Shown one piece after another: positions 23,260-31,987 of a DNA stretch of 54,755 bases. The notes under the pieces were generated by a model, which saw nothing but the letters and a program-made list of their open reading frames with translations, was not told the origin of the DNA and searched no databases. Source of the stretch: JBGPIT01 sp041485125. Its GTDB lineage: Bacteria; Desulfobacterota; Binatia; UTPRO1. Within the stretch, counting starts at the first letter, position 1; each line of letters starts with the position of its first letter. The position numbers were made by a program, and so were the translations under genes. The stretch covers positions 1 through 54,755 of the forward strand of contig JBGPIT010000001.1 in the NCBI GenBank assembly GCA_041485125.1, in the 5' to 3' direction.

Positions 23260-24622
23260 GCAGGAAGAATCCCGGATCGCCGGCGCGCGTGGTGAGACGA
23301 CCGTCCGCCATCAGACCGAGCTCGACCAGCCAGGTTTCGAACTCGGGCGCGGGACGGAGGCCGAGCAGCTGCCGGAGCGTCGCACCGTCGTGGTAGCTCG
23401 TGCATTGGTAGCTCAGCATCACGTCGTCGCCGCCGGGCACGCCCATGAAGTAGTTGCAGCCGGCGGTGGCGAGCAAGGTCGCGAGCGTGTCGCAGTCGTT
23501 CTGGTCCGCCTCGGCGTGGTTGGTGTAGCAAGCGTCGGCGCCGAGCGGGAGGCCGAGCAGCTTCCCCATGAAGTGGTCCTCGAGACCGGCGCGGATGATC
23601 TGCCGGCCGTCGGCGAGGTACTCGGGACCGATGAAGCCGACCACGGTGTTGACGAGAAAGGGGTCGTAGCGCCGGGCCAGGCCGTAGCAGCGCGCCTCGA
23701 GCGTCGTCTGGTCGGCGCCCTCGTGCGCGCCCGCCGAGAGCTCGGATCCTTGTCCGGTCTCGAAGTACATGCGGTGTTGCGCGCCGCGCAGCGTGCCGCG
23801 CCTGGCGATCAGGTCGCGCGCCTCGTCGAGCATCGCGACGGTGATGCCGAAGCTGCGAATCCCGGCCTCGGTGCCGGCGAGGCTCTGGAAGAGGATGTCC
23901 ATCGGTGCGCCGCGCTCGAGGGCACGCATCTGGGTCGTCACGTGGGCGAGGACGCAATTCTGCGTCGGGATCCGCCAGCGTCCGATCAGCTCGTGCGTCA
24001 GCGTGAGTAGCGCGGTCACGTTCTCGACGGTGTCGATGCACGGATTGATGCCGATCAATGCATCGCCGGCACCGTAGGCGAGGCCTTCGTAAATCGCCGC
24101 GGTGATGCCGCGATGATCATCCGACGGATGATTTGGCTGCAGGCGCGTGCTCAAGCGGCCGGGAAGTCCAACGGTCGTGCGGGCGCGCGTCGTCACCGGC
24201 ATCTTCCGGGCGGCGTAGATCAAGTCGAGGTTCGAGCAGATCTTCGCGACCGCCGCCGCGACCTCCGCGGTGAAGCCCCGGCCGGCGCGCCGGATCGCCT
24301 CGGGCGACGTCGTGTCGGCGAGGAGCCAATCGCGGAGCTCGCCGACGCTCCAGCCGCGCACCTCGCGGTGCACGGCCTCGTCGATGCCGGCGTCGATGAC
24401 GCGGCTCACCTCGTCCTCGTCGAGCGGCACGACGGGATGGGCACGCAGGTCCCCGACCGTGAACTCGGCGAGCACGCGCTTGGCGGCGGCGCGCTCCTGA
24501 TGCGAGCGAGCGCCGACGCCCGCGAGCGTGTCGCCGGACTTCGGCTCGCTGGCGCGCCCGAGGACTTCGCGCACCGAGCGAAAGCGGTAGCTCCGTCCGA
24601 GGACGCGCGCCGTGAGCTTCAC
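23252..24622 (-). CDS. eutB: Ethanolamine ammonia-lyase large subunit
   Basis: The 456-residue protein is close in size to E. coli EutB (453). Conserved stretches include LANEASP-like LLADTTSPEAIRR, LSTRLQPNHPSDD, LIGINPCIDTVENV, IPTQNCVLAHVTTQ, the barrel motif VGFIGPEYLADG and CNYFMGVPGGDDVMLSY. This subunit forms the TIM barrel that holds ethanolamine and the adenosyl radical. It overlaps the redoxin-like gene upstream and eutC downstream, so all are translated together. The product acetaldehyde would need an aldehyde dehydrogenase encoded elsewhere. Confidence 0.95.
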   Translation of the reverse strand: MKLTARVLGRSYRFRSVREVLGRASEPKSGDTLAGVGARSHQERAAAKRVLAEFTVGDLRAHPVVPLDEDEVSRVIDAGIDEAVHREVRGWSVGELRDWLLADTTSPEAIRRAGRGFTAEVAAAVAKICSNLDLIYAARKMPVTTRARTTVGLPGRLSTRLQPNHPSDDHRGITAAIYEGLAYGAGDALIGINPCIDTVENVTALLTLTHELIGRWRIPTQNCVLAHVTTQMRALERGAPMDILFQSLAGTEAGIRSFGITVAMLDEARDLIARRGTLRGAQHRMYFETGQGSELSAGAHEGADQTTLEARCYGLARRYDPFLVNTVVGFIGPEYLADGRQIIRAGLEDHFMGKLLGLPLGADACYTNHAEADQNDCDTLATLLATAGCNYFMGVPGGDDVMLSYQCTSYHDGATLRQLLGLRPAPEFETWLVELGLMADGRLTTRAGDPGFFLRG

Positions 24623-25299
24623 GGTGCGGCCTTCTCGGGCGGCGGATTCTCGCCCGGAGGTGCCGCCGGCGGGTGACCCTCGACCGCATCGACGATCGTC
24701 TGCGCGGCGAGCCAGGTCCGAGGGTCGCGCCGCACGTCACGCAGGCGGACGATCCCGTCGCCGTCGAGGACGTAGGTCGCGGGGCGCGCGGCGGCGGTCT
24801 TGTCCGGCGCCTCCATCAGCAAGCCGAGCCGCTCGGCAAGGCCGGTGTCGTCGATCAGGTAGTAGAAGGGCGTGTGGTGGTCGCGCACGAACGCCAGCGC
24901 ACGCGGCGTCGCCTGTTGCGCGGTGAGCACCACGGCCACGCGGACCTCCTTGCGGCCGGCGAACGCTTGCGCGAGCTCGAGCACGCGTGCCTTGCTCGGC
25001 GCCGACCAGTCGAGGCTCGGGACGAAAGCGATCACGTGCGGGGCGCCGCGCAGATCGCGCGATCCGACCCGGGTCCCACTCACGTCGGCGAGATCGAACG
25101 CCGGAAAGGGCTGCTCGAGCGCCGGCGCCGCCTGGTCGACGTCGACGCGCGGGTTCGGGTCGGCGTGGTAGCAGCCGTCGATCCGCATCGCGACGCCGAC
25201 GATGTAGAGACAGAGCAGCGTCCCGCCTATCTTACCGGCGACGTACGGGCGCTCGGCCGGCGGCGCGGTCGCGGTCGCCACCACGGTCGCCGCGCTCAT
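24619..25299 (-). CDS. Membrane-anchored thioredoxin-fold protein lacking redox cysteines
   Basis: The 226-residue protein has one hydrophobic segment (about 22-40, GKIGGTLLCLYIVGVAM) followed by an AhpC/TSA-type fold: APALEQPFPAFDLADVSG, LRGAPHVIAFVPSLDWSAPS, VRVAVVLTAQQ, YYLIDDTGLAERLGL, TYVLDGDGIV. Where a peroxiredoxin or TlpA protein carries TPC or CxxC, this one has SLDWSAPS, so it cannot do thiol redox chemistry there. It is coupled by ATGA overlaps to the membrane-protein gene before it and eutB after it. A structural or chaperone role for the lyase is possible, but unproven. Confidence 0.7.
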   Translation of the reverse strand: MSAATVVATATAPPAERPYVAGKIGGTLLCLYIVGVAMRIDGCYHADPNPRVDVDQAAPALEQPFPAFDLADVSGTRVGSRDLRGAPHVIAFVPSLDWSAPSKARVLELAQAFAGRKEVRVAVVLTAQQATPRALAFVRDHHTPFYYLIDDTGLAERLGLLMEAPDKTAAARPATYVLDGDGIVRLRDVRRDPRTWLAAQTIVDAVEGHPPAAPPGENPPPEKAAP

Positions 25300-25709
25300 G
25301 CGGGCCGACGGTCCGGCTTCAACCAGATGAACCCGAGAGCGACGACGGCGAGCACCGCAGCCTCGACGCGGAGCAGGTCACGGATCGGCCAGTACTCGCC
25401 CGAGTACCACGCGAGCAGCCGGAGGAGCGCCGCCACGATGAGCGCCGTGGCGGTCGCGGTGGCGATGCCCGGTGTGCCGGCTGGAGTGCGCGCGCTCGCG
25501 ATCAAGCAACCCGCCCACGCGAAGAGGACGCAGCCGGCGAATCCCAGGATGAAGTAGCCCTGGACGTCGGTGTCGAAGAGCGGTCGCGCGAAGATCTGGA
25601 AGACGGCGCGATCGAGGAACGCCGCGACGAACACCACGCCGAAGACAATGCACGCGGTCGCCGTGACGCCGGCGAGCATTCGATAGAGCAGCAGCGTCGA
25701 GATCCGCAC
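25296..25709 (-). CDS. Small integral membrane protein of the eut operon
   Basis: The 137-residue protein has about four transmembrane helices (VTATACIVFGVVFVAAFLD, YFILGFAGCVLFAWAGCL, ATATATALIVAALLRLLAW, VEAAVLAVVALGFIWL). The GTG at 25709 is chosen because the frame upstream is not hydrophobic or coding-like; an ATG ten codons inside is also possible. No family is recognised. It is the first gene of the operon and overlaps the redoxin-like gene by 4 bp. Both are membrane proteins and could form a complex next to ethanolamine ammonia-lyase. Confidence 0.65.
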   Translation of the reverse strand: MRISTLLLYRMLAGVTATACIVFGVVFVAAFLDRAVFQIFARPLFDTDVQGYFILGFAGCVLFAWAGCLIASARTPAGTPGIATATATALIVAALLRLLAWYSGEYWPIRDLLRVEAAVLAVVALGFIWLKPDRRPA

Positions 25710-25852
25710 GCGGCTACCTCGCAGACGCGTCGCCGCGTTGTCAACGGGGCTCCGGCGTGGGATGCCGCCGCGGCGCGCGCGCTGCCGCGGCTGGCGACAG
25801 CGCAACGCGAGGTGTAAGAGGATCGCCGCTCGATTCCGAGAGGAGGTCCGGC

Positions 25853-26869
25853 ATGAAATCGGTCTGGATCCCGAAGATCGGCCCACCAGAGGTGCTCGAA
25901 GTGCGTGAGGTGGAAGACCCGCACGCCGCTCCGGGCGAGGTGCGCATCCGCGTCCGAGCCTCGGGCGTGAATTTCGCCGACGTGATGGCGCGCATGGGGC
26001 TCTACCCGGACGCGCCGAAGCTGCCGTGCGTGGTCGGCTACGAGGTTGCCGGTACGGTCGACGAGATCGGCGCCCGTGTGAGCGGCGTTGCCGCGGGCGA
26101 CGCGGTGCTGGCGTCGACGCGCTTCGGCGGCTACGCCGACCTCGTGACGGTGCCCGCGGCGCAGGCGTTGCCGCTGCCGCAGGGCATGACGTTCGAAGAG
26201 GGTGCCGCGCTGCCCGTCAACTACCTCACCGCGATCTTGATGCTCGAGCACTTCGCCCACGTCGGTGCCGGCGACCGGGTGCTGGTGCACGGCGCGGCGG
26301 GCGGCGTCGGTCTCGCCGCGGTCCAGCTCTGCCGGCTCCACGGCGCCGAGGTAATCGGCACCGCGTCGGCGTCGAAGCACGCCCTGCTCAAGGACGCCGG
26401 CGTCGCGCATACGATCGACTACCGGGCCGCCGACTTCGAGAGCGAGATCCGGCGGATCACCGGCGGCCGCGGCGTCGACATCGTGCTCGATCCGATCGGC
26501 GGCGAGAATTTCCGCAAGAGCTACCGCGTGCTGGCGCCGTTCGGGCGCCTGATCGCCTTCGGCTTCTCCGCCGCCGCACCCGGCACGTCGCGCAGCGTGC
26601 TCACCGCGGCATGGCAGTTCCTGCGCATGCCGCGCTTCAATCCGATCGCGCTGATGAACGACAATCGCGCGGTCATGGGGTTCAACCTCGGGCATCTCTG
26701 GAACGAGATGTCCCTGCTCGTCGCGCAGCTGCAGAAGCTGATCGACTACTACCATCGCGGCGCGATCCGGCCGACGGTGGCGCGGAGCTTCCCGCTCGCG
26801 GAGGCCGCCGCGGCGCACGCCTATCTTCAAAATCGCCAGAACGTCGGAAAGGTCGTGCTCATTCCGTGA
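25853..26869 (+). CDS. Zinc-free quinone oxidoreductase-like MDR (VAT-1-like)
   Basis: The 338-residue medium-chain reductase starts at the ATG after GAGAGGAGG. It has the GroES-like N-terminal domain (GEVRIRVRASGVNFADVMARMGLYP, GYEVAGTVDEIG) and the NADPH-binding motif HGAAGGVGLAAVQLC at about 142-156. The zinc ligands of alcohol dehydrogenases are absent. MRMPRFNPIALMNDNRAVMGFNLGHLW-like C-terminal sequence resembles the VAT-1/synaptic-vesicle homologue branch. It would reduce quinones or enones with NADPH in the cytoplasm. The stop codon overlaps the GTG of the Hint-domain gene (GTGA), so the two are translationally coupled. Confidence 0.88.
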   Translation: MKSVWIPKIGPPEVLEVREVEDPHAAPGEVRIRVRASGVNFADVMARMGLYPDAPKLPCVVGYEVAGTVDEIGARVSGVAAGDAVLASTRFGGYADLVTVPAAQALPLPQGMTFEEGAALPVNYLTAILMLEHFAHVGAGDRVLVHGAAGGVGLAAVQLCRLHGAEVIGTASASKHALLKDAGVAHTIDYRAADFESEIRRITGGRGVDIVLDPIGGENFRKSYRVLAPFGRLIAFGFSAAAPGTSRSVLTAAWQFLRMPRFNPIALMNDNRAVMGFNLGHLWNEMSLLVAQLQKLIDYYHRGAIRPTVARSFPLAEAAAAHAYLQNRQNVGKVVLIP

Positions 26870-27345
26870 GACGGGCGTGTACGCGAGGCTGTCTCACCGC
26901 CGATGGACTGATCGAGACGGTCGACGGACCGATCGCGATCGCGACGCTCGTCGGTAAGTCGATGCCGGTTCTGACCCGGCTCCCGAACGGCCGGGTCGGC
27001 TTTCGCCTGATGACGAAGGTCGCCTGCACGGCGACGGGGGTCGCGATCGTGCGGGTGACCTTCGAGAACGGGCATGCCATCACCGTCGACACCGGCCACG
27101 TTTTCTACGCGCCGAACAAGGTGGAGCGGCCGGTGACCGAGCTCGAGCCCGGGGAGATGCTCGACACCAGCTTCCACTTCCCGGTCGGCTACGAGTACCG
27201 GCGCGCCGATGGCTCGACCGCGATCTCGGACGGCGGCACGCACGTCACCGCGATCGAGCCGGCGGGAAACGCCGACGTGTTCGGCGGCATCGTCAACGAG
27301 ACGCACTCCTACTTCCTGACCGCCGGGGTGCTCTGCAAGGAGTGA
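26866..27345 (+). CDS. Stand-alone Hint (hedgehog/intein-like) domain protein
   Basis: The 159-residue protein starts at a GTG overlapping the stop of the oxidoreductase. It reads as an almost bare Hint domain. Cys9 begins block A (GCLTADGLIETVDGPIAI, then LVG). A block-B-like VTFENGHAITVDTGHVF has His78. Block F/G reads VFGGIVNETHSYFLTAGVL near the end. The usual terminal His-Asn is replaced by CKE, so protein splicing is not expected. N-S acyl shift or N-terminal cleavage might still be possible. Only eight residues precede Cys9 and no toxin or adhesin is attached. The function is unknown. The frame is open upstream, but that part is a shadow of the oxidoreductase. Confidence 0.65.
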   Translation: MRRACTRGCLTADGLIETVDGPIAIATLVGKSMPVLTRLPNGRVGFRLMTKVACTATGVAIVRVTFENGHAITVDTGHVFYAPNKVERPVTELEPGEMLDTSFHFPVGYEYRRADGSTAISDGGTHVTAIEPAGNADVFGGIVNETHSYFLTAGVLCKE

Positions 27346-27356
27346 GAGACTGACGC

Positions 27357-28706
27357 CTAGATGAAGACGCCGCGGCGCGTGAGCAGCAAGTCGCCGAGCG
27401 CGCGCGCGATCGAGCTCCGCACCTCGGCGGTCAGATCCTCCACGGCCTTCTCGGCGTCCGCGCTCGCCGCGGGCGGATGGATCGGCGGACAGAAGCGCAT
27501 CCGCCATTTCGTCGGCAACGGCACGGCACCGGCGACACCGCAGAGCGGGAAGAGCGGTGTCACCGGGATCCACGGCACGCCGACGAGGCGACCCACACGG
27601 TAGAGCCGCGCCACGACCGGGTACGCTTCCTCCGCGCCGACGATGGCGACCGGCACGATCGGTGCGCCGGTCGCCAGGCTGAGACGCGCGGTCCCACTGC
27701 GGAACGGCTGCAGCTGGTAGCGATCGTGCCACCGCTTCTCGACACCCGCGATGCCTTCCGGAAAGAGCGCCAGCGCCTCGCCTCGGCGCAGCATCAGCTC
27801 CGCGTTCGCGAACGACGACGGCACGCCGCCGAGTCGATTGTAGAACGGTCCGATCCACGGCAGCGCGTCGACGAACTTGTCGTAGAGGACCCGCAGGCAG
27901 CGCTGCGCCGGATGGTGGAGCTCGAGCGCGACCGCGAGCATGAAGGCGTCGGCCGGAATCGCTCCCGAGTGATTCGCCGCGATGAGGACGCCGCCCCCCG
28001 TGGGCACGTTCTCGATACCCGACACCTCGGTGCGCCAGTAGCGCTCGAAGAGAAACCGGAGCGGAGGCATCCAGACGCGACGATAGTCTCGGTCGACACC
28101 GAACGGGTCCGCTGACCCGACCTGCAACCGCGATGCGAGCGGCTGGTGTGAGATCGGTCGGTCGGCGACGCCGGCGGGCGCCGTCGGCGTTGCCGTGTGC
28201 AGAGCATCGGTCGCGTCGGGCCGCGTCTCTGTCGGCGCGAGTGCCGGCACCTCGTCGATCGACGGGCGCGCCGCCGCCTCGACCGACTCGACGCGGAAGT
28301 ACGGCGTGCCCTGCACCGCTGGATCGGTCGCCGCGCCGGTGTCGACGGGCGTCATCTCCGGCGCGGCGGGTATCGGTGCGTGCGCCGGCGGCGCGAGGTG
28401 GGTCGCGCGTCGCAGATGGATGCCGCGCGGGCGCAGCTCTTCGAGTGTGCCGACCAGCGCCTCGGTCTCCGGCGCCTCGACGTAGCGCGCCTCGATCGTA
28501 ATCGGCGCGGCGTAGCGCGCCCGCAACGTCAGCGCGGTACGCCGGATTCGGTCGATGGTCGCACGGTCGAGCTCGTCGACGACGGTGATCACGCCGCCGC
28601 CCGAGTCGGGACCGATGCGCGCGACGATCAGGCCGGGCGCGCGCGCCGGGGTCGCCGCGTCGTCAGCAGGCGGAACGGAGCGAGGGGACTCTGGCCGAGT
28701 GAGCAT
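27357..28706 (-). CDS. 1-acylglycerol-3-phosphate-type acyltransferase with long N-terminal extension
   Basis: The protein has 449 residues from the ATG at 28706. The C-terminal half is a PlsC-type acyltransferase with the catalytic NHSGAIPAD (residues 245-253, HX4D spacing) and a phosphate-binding FPEGIAG motif. GAPIVPVAIVGAEE comes after it. Residues about 25-100 look like a small alpha/beta domain (LIVARIGPDSGGGVITVVDEL, ITIEARYVEAPE). The next 100 residues are Pro/Thr/Ala-rich linker. Typical PlsC enzymes have 240-260 residues, so the extension is unusual. It acylates lysophospholipid or a related acceptor at the inner membrane. It is divergent from the EPS locus by about 125 bp. Confidence 0.82.
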   Translation of the reverse strand: MLTRPESPRSVPPADDAATPARAPGLIVARIGPDSGGGVITVVDELDRATIDRIRRTALTLRARYAAPITIEARYVEAPETEALVGTLEELRPRGIHLRRATHLAPPAHAPIPAAPEMTPVDTGAATDPAVQGTPYFRVESVEAAARPSIDEVPALAPTETRPDATDALHTATPTAPAGVADRPISHQPLASRLQVGSADPFGVDRDYRRVWMPPLRFLFERYWRTEVSGIENVPTGGGVLIAANHSGAIPADAFMLAVALELHHPAQRCLRVLYDKFVDALPWIGPFYNRLGGVPSSFANAELMLRRGEALALFPEGIAGVEKRWHDRYQLQPFRSGTARLSLATGAPIVPVAIVGAEEAYPVVARLYRVGRLVGVPWIPVTPLFPLCGVAGAVPLPTKWRMRFCPPIHPPAASADAEKAVEDLTAEVRSSIARALGDLLLTRRGVFI

Positions 28707-28830
28707 CACGAAGGGACGCGCCGGATGCGCGCACCGAGCACTCTTGCCACCGGGACCCGGGTTGTCAACGCGCGATCGGCGCCGCGCGGAACGCGCGTCG
28801 AAGTCGGCCGGCACCCGTGATAAGCGAGGG

Positions 28831-30018
28831 GTGCCCGACATTCTTCGGGATGACATCGCGCACAGGAGATCGCGTATCGAGTCGCGGCGTTACCGCATCG
28901 CGTACGTCATCGGTGAGCTCGGCAAAGGCGGTGCGGAGTATCAGCTGTACGAGCTGCTCCGCCACCTCGACCGGCGCGTATACGAGCCGACGGTGCTCGT
29001 GCTCGCCGCGGGCGGCTACTGGGCCGAGCCGATCCGCGCGCTCGGCATCGTGGTGCACGAGTTTCCGCGTCGCCGCTCCGCCGACGCCTCGCGCCTGCTG
29101 CGCTTGCGGGCCGCCCTTCGCGCGCTCGCGCCCGACGTCCTGCACACGATCATGTGGTCCGCGAACTCCTACGGACGCCTCGCCGCGCTCGGGCTCGGCA
29201 TCCCGGTCATCATCGCGGCGGAGCGGAACGTCATCCGGCGGCCGCGCTGGCAGGTGTGGGTCGAGCGGGCGCTCGACCGCGCGACCGATCGCTATCTCGT
29301 GAACTGCGCCGCGATCGCGAGCGAGCTCCACGAGCGCGGCGGGCTCGCCGCCGCGAAGATCGACGTCGTCCCGAACGGCATCGATCTCAGCGTGGTGCCG
29401 CCGTTCGAGCCGACGCGCGAGGCGGCGCGGCGTGCCGCCGGCTTCGACCCGGCGCGACGCTTGGTGGCGCAGGTCGGTCGGCTCACCGGGCAGAAGGACT
29501 ATCCGACGTTCCTCGCCGCCGCGCGCATCGTCGCGGCGCGATTCGCCGACGTCGACTTTCTCGTCGTCGGCACCGGCGAGCTGCGCGCCGACCTCGAGCG
29601 GCTCGCCGCCGAGCTCGGCATCGCCGCCCGCGTGCACTTCACCGGCTTGCGCCACGACGTGCCGCGGCTGCTCGCCGGCGTCGACGTCCTCGCGCTCACG
29701 TCGCTGTACGAGGGTCTGCCGAACGTCGTGCTCGAGGCGATGGCGGCGGGCGCGGTCGCGGTCACGAGCGACGTCGGCGGCTGTCGCGACGTCGTTCTTC
29801 ACGACGAGACCGGGCTGCTGGTGGCACCGCGCGATCCCGCCGCGACCGCCGCGGCGATCGGCCGGCTGCTCGCGAATCCGGCCGGGCGGACCCGGATGGC
29901 GATCGCCGCGCGTCGTCGCGTCGAAGAGGAGTTCTCGGTGCAGACGATGGCGGCGCGCAGCGCGGATGCGTACCGGCGACTGCTCGCACCGGGCGCGCCG
30001 GCCGTGAATCGCGACTGA
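28831..30018 (+). CDS. GT4-family glycosyltransferase
   Basis: The protein has about 395 residues from the GTG at 28831; the start is uncertain because the frame is open upstream. It has GT-B fold features: N-terminal YRIAYVIGELGKGGAEYQLYELL, PNGIDLSVVPPFEP at the domain junction, and the donor-binding EGLPNVVLEAMAAGAVAVTSDVGG with the EX7E motif. Such enzymes add sugars from NDP-donors with retention, on the cytoplasmic face. It opens the EPS locus, 15 bp before a second GT4 gene. Donor and acceptor are unknown. Confidence 0.88.
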   Translation: MPDILRDDIAHRRSRIESRRYRIAYVIGELGKGGAEYQLYELLRHLDRRVYEPTVLVLAAGGYWAEPIRALGIVVHEFPRRRSADASRLLRLRAALRALAPDVLHTIMWSANSYGRLAALGLGIPVIIAAERNVIRRPRWQVWVERALDRATDRYLVNCAAIASELHERGGLAAAKIDVVPNGIDLSVVPPFEPTREAARRAAGFDPARRLVAQVGRLTGQKDYPTFLAAARIVAARFADVDFLVVGTGELRADLERLAAELGIAARVHFTGLRHDVPRLLAGVDVLALTSLYEGLPNVVLEAMAAGAVAVTSDVGGCRDVVLHDETGLLVAPRDPAATAAAIGRLLANPAGRTRMAIAARRRVEEEFSVQTMAARSADAYRRLLAPGAPAVNRD

Positions 30019-30033
30019 CAGCTCGCACACGCG

Positions 30034-31386
30034 ATGCTAGGCTCTCCGGCCGTGTCCGAACCGCGTCCGCGACCGCTCCAATCGGACGGCCTCCGCATCG
30101 CCTACGTGATTCCCGCGTATCCGCCGGCGCCGTCGCAGCCATTCGTGGTGAACGAGATGGTGCAAGTGCAGGACGCGGGGAACGCCGTCTACGTCGTCCC
30201 GCTCTACGCCGGTCAGGACGGGTCGGTGCGCCACGGAACGTTCGAGCGACTGCGTCCAGCTGCGGTCCTCGCACCGGCGTTGCTGTCGCTGCACGTCGTC
30301 GCGCTCGCGCTCCGGACGATCGTCGCGCACCCGCTTCGCGTGCTGCGCGCACTCGGATCGGCATTCCGCGCCGCCGGATGGAATCCGTTCGCGCACGGCC
30401 GGCTGCTCCTCCTCACGCCGAAGGCGCTCGCTGCCGCCACGTGGCTGCGCGAGCAGGGTGTGGATCGGATCCACGCCCACTTCGCGAGCCAGACCGCCGA
30501 CGTCGCCGCGATCGCCGCGGCGGTGAGCCGCATCCCGTTCTCGTTCACCGCGCATGCCTACGACATCTACTCGACCGCGCTGCGGGTGCGGAATGACACT
30601 CTCGACTGGAAGCTGCGCACCGCGCGCCAGGTGTTCACCGTGAACGACTACGCCGGCGCGCTGCTCCGCGCGCGCTTGCCGGCGGCACACGGGGGACGTG
30701 TCCAGACGGTCTACGTCGGCATCCCGATGCAGCTCTTTCAGTCCGAGCCGCCGGCGCCGCACGACGGCGCGTTTCGCATGCTCTGCGTAGCGCGTCTGTG
30801 CGAGAAGAAGGGCCTCGATACGCTGATCGACGCCTGCGCCGCGCTCCGCGAGCGCGGCGTCGCGTTCTCGCTGCGCCTCTTCGGCGACGGTCCGCTCCGA
30901 CAAGCGCTCGCCGGCCAGATCGCGCGCCACGACCTCGGCGCGCACGTGCTGCTCGGTGGTGGCATCAGCCAAGAGGAGGTGGCGCGCGAGATGCGCGCGT
31001 GCCACGCCTTCGTGATGCCGTGCCGTCGTGACCGCAGCGGTGACATGGACGGGATCCCGACGGTGTTCATGGAGGCGATGGCGACCGGCCGCCCGGTCAT
31101 CAGCTGTCCGGTGTCGGGCATTCCGGAGCTGGTGCGCGACGGTGAGACCGGCCTGCTCGTCCCCACCGACGACCCGCGGGCGCTCGCCGACGCGATCGTC
31201 CACCTCGCCGGCAACGAAGCCTTGTGCGTCACGCTCGGCCGCCGTGGTCGAGCGCTCGTCGAGCGCCAGCACGACGAGCGGCTGACGGCTGCCTCGCTGC
31301 TCGCGAAGATGAGAGCCGCGGATGCCGCGAACGGCCGCGGCAATGCCGCCGTCGCACCGAGGCCCTCACTGGCGATCACCGACTGA
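30034..31386 (+). CDS. GT4-family glycosyltransferase (WcaL-like)
   Basis: The protein has 450 residues from the ATG at 30034, or about 444 from a GTG at 30052. N-terminal RIAYVIPAYPPAPSQPFVVNEM, IHAHFASQTADVAAIAAAV and FTAHAYDIYST are characteristic of WcaL/colanic-acid-type transferases. The C-terminal domain has MLCVARLCEKKGLDTLIDA and GIPTVFMEAMATGRPVISC. It probably extends the EPS repeat unit in the cytoplasm. The gene runs 18 bp before the first small helical-protein gene. Confidence 0.88.
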   Translation: MLGSPAVSEPRPRPLQSDGLRIAYVIPAYPPAPSQPFVVNEMVQVQDAGNAVYVVPLYAGQDGSVRHGTFERLRPAAVLAPALLSLHVVALALRTIVAHPLRVLRALGSAFRAAGWNPFAHGRLLLLTPKALAAATWLREQGVDRIHAHFASQTADVAAIAAAVSRIPFSFTAHAYDIYSTALRVRNDTLDWKLRTARQVFTVNDYAGALLRARLPAAHGGRVQTVYVGIPMQLFQSEPPAPHDGAFRMLCVARLCEKKGLDTLIDACAALRERGVAFSLRLFGDGPLRQALAGQIARHDLGAHVLLGGGISQEEVAREMRACHAFVMPCRRDRSGDMDGIPTVFMEAMATGRPVISCPVSGIPELVRDGETGLLVPTDDPRALADAIVHLAGNEALCVTLGRRGRALVERQHDERLTAASLLAKMRAADAANGRGNAAVAPRPSLAITD

Positions 31387-31404
31387 CGATGCTAGGAAAC
31401 GCTG

Positions 31405-31707
31405 ATGCTCGACCAGATGCGCCGCCAGACCGAAGACATCGTCCGCTACTATGGTGAGCTCAATCGTCGGATCGCGAATGCCGGCATGGACGGCATTCCG
31501 AAGCTACTCGAGCTCTCGACGCAGCTCGAGATGGCGCTTGGCGAGATCGGCGCGCACGAGCTGCAATGGGTCGCCGACGAGATCAAGCGTCTTCTCGACG
31601 AGCTCGTCCGCATGGATTCGCAACTGCAAAAGGTGCGCGAGCTGAAGATGTTGCTCGAAGGCGCACCGGAGCACGAAGAGCCCGCCCGCCGCCGCTCGGC
31701 CGTCTGA
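31405..31707 (+). CDS. Small helical protein, paralogue A
   Basis: The 100-residue acidic, almost wholly alpha-helical protein is probably coiled coil. The ATG follows AGGAAACGCTG. It is clearly related to the 91-residue protein encoded at 32149: both have an N-terminal helix, the central NAG/SAG-G turn, a helix with ELxxxxxEI(K), and a final LxxMDxxLxKVxxLKxLxE-type helix. There is no known family, signal peptide or membrane helix. The C-terminal tail is short and charged. The two paralogues flank a 440-bp regulatory gap and precede the kinase/regulator pair. A regulatory or scaffolding role is inferred only from context. Confidence 0.75.
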   Translation: MLDQMRRQTEDIVRYYGELNRRIANAGMDGIPKLLELSTQLEMALGEIGAHELQWVADEIKRLLDELVRMDSQLQKVRELKMLLEGAPEHEEPARRRSAV

Positions 31708-31987
31708 CTCTCAAGTTTTTCCCGTTCTCGCTGCCGCCCGGCGCGCGCCACACCGCGTTCTGTCACGCCTCTCGAAGGGCGGCCGCTCGTCGACGGATCG
31801 GTCTGGGCGCGCAACTCCCGAACGCTAGACAGCGCGTTTTCGACTCGCGATTCCGCTGTATTTGCACCGTATTGGCGCATGGTGAGCACCCTCGCGATGC
31901 GGCGCTGCCCGACGCCTCGTGATTGCCAGTGGTATCGCGCAAACGCCACATACTTTGCCGATGCGCAGCCCTGTGTGTTCGTGCATT

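Noticed and set aside
26026..26865. N-terminal extension of the Hint-domain frame
   Set aside because: It is the +1 shadow of the oxidoreductase gene. The GTG overlapping the oxidoreductase stop is the natural start.
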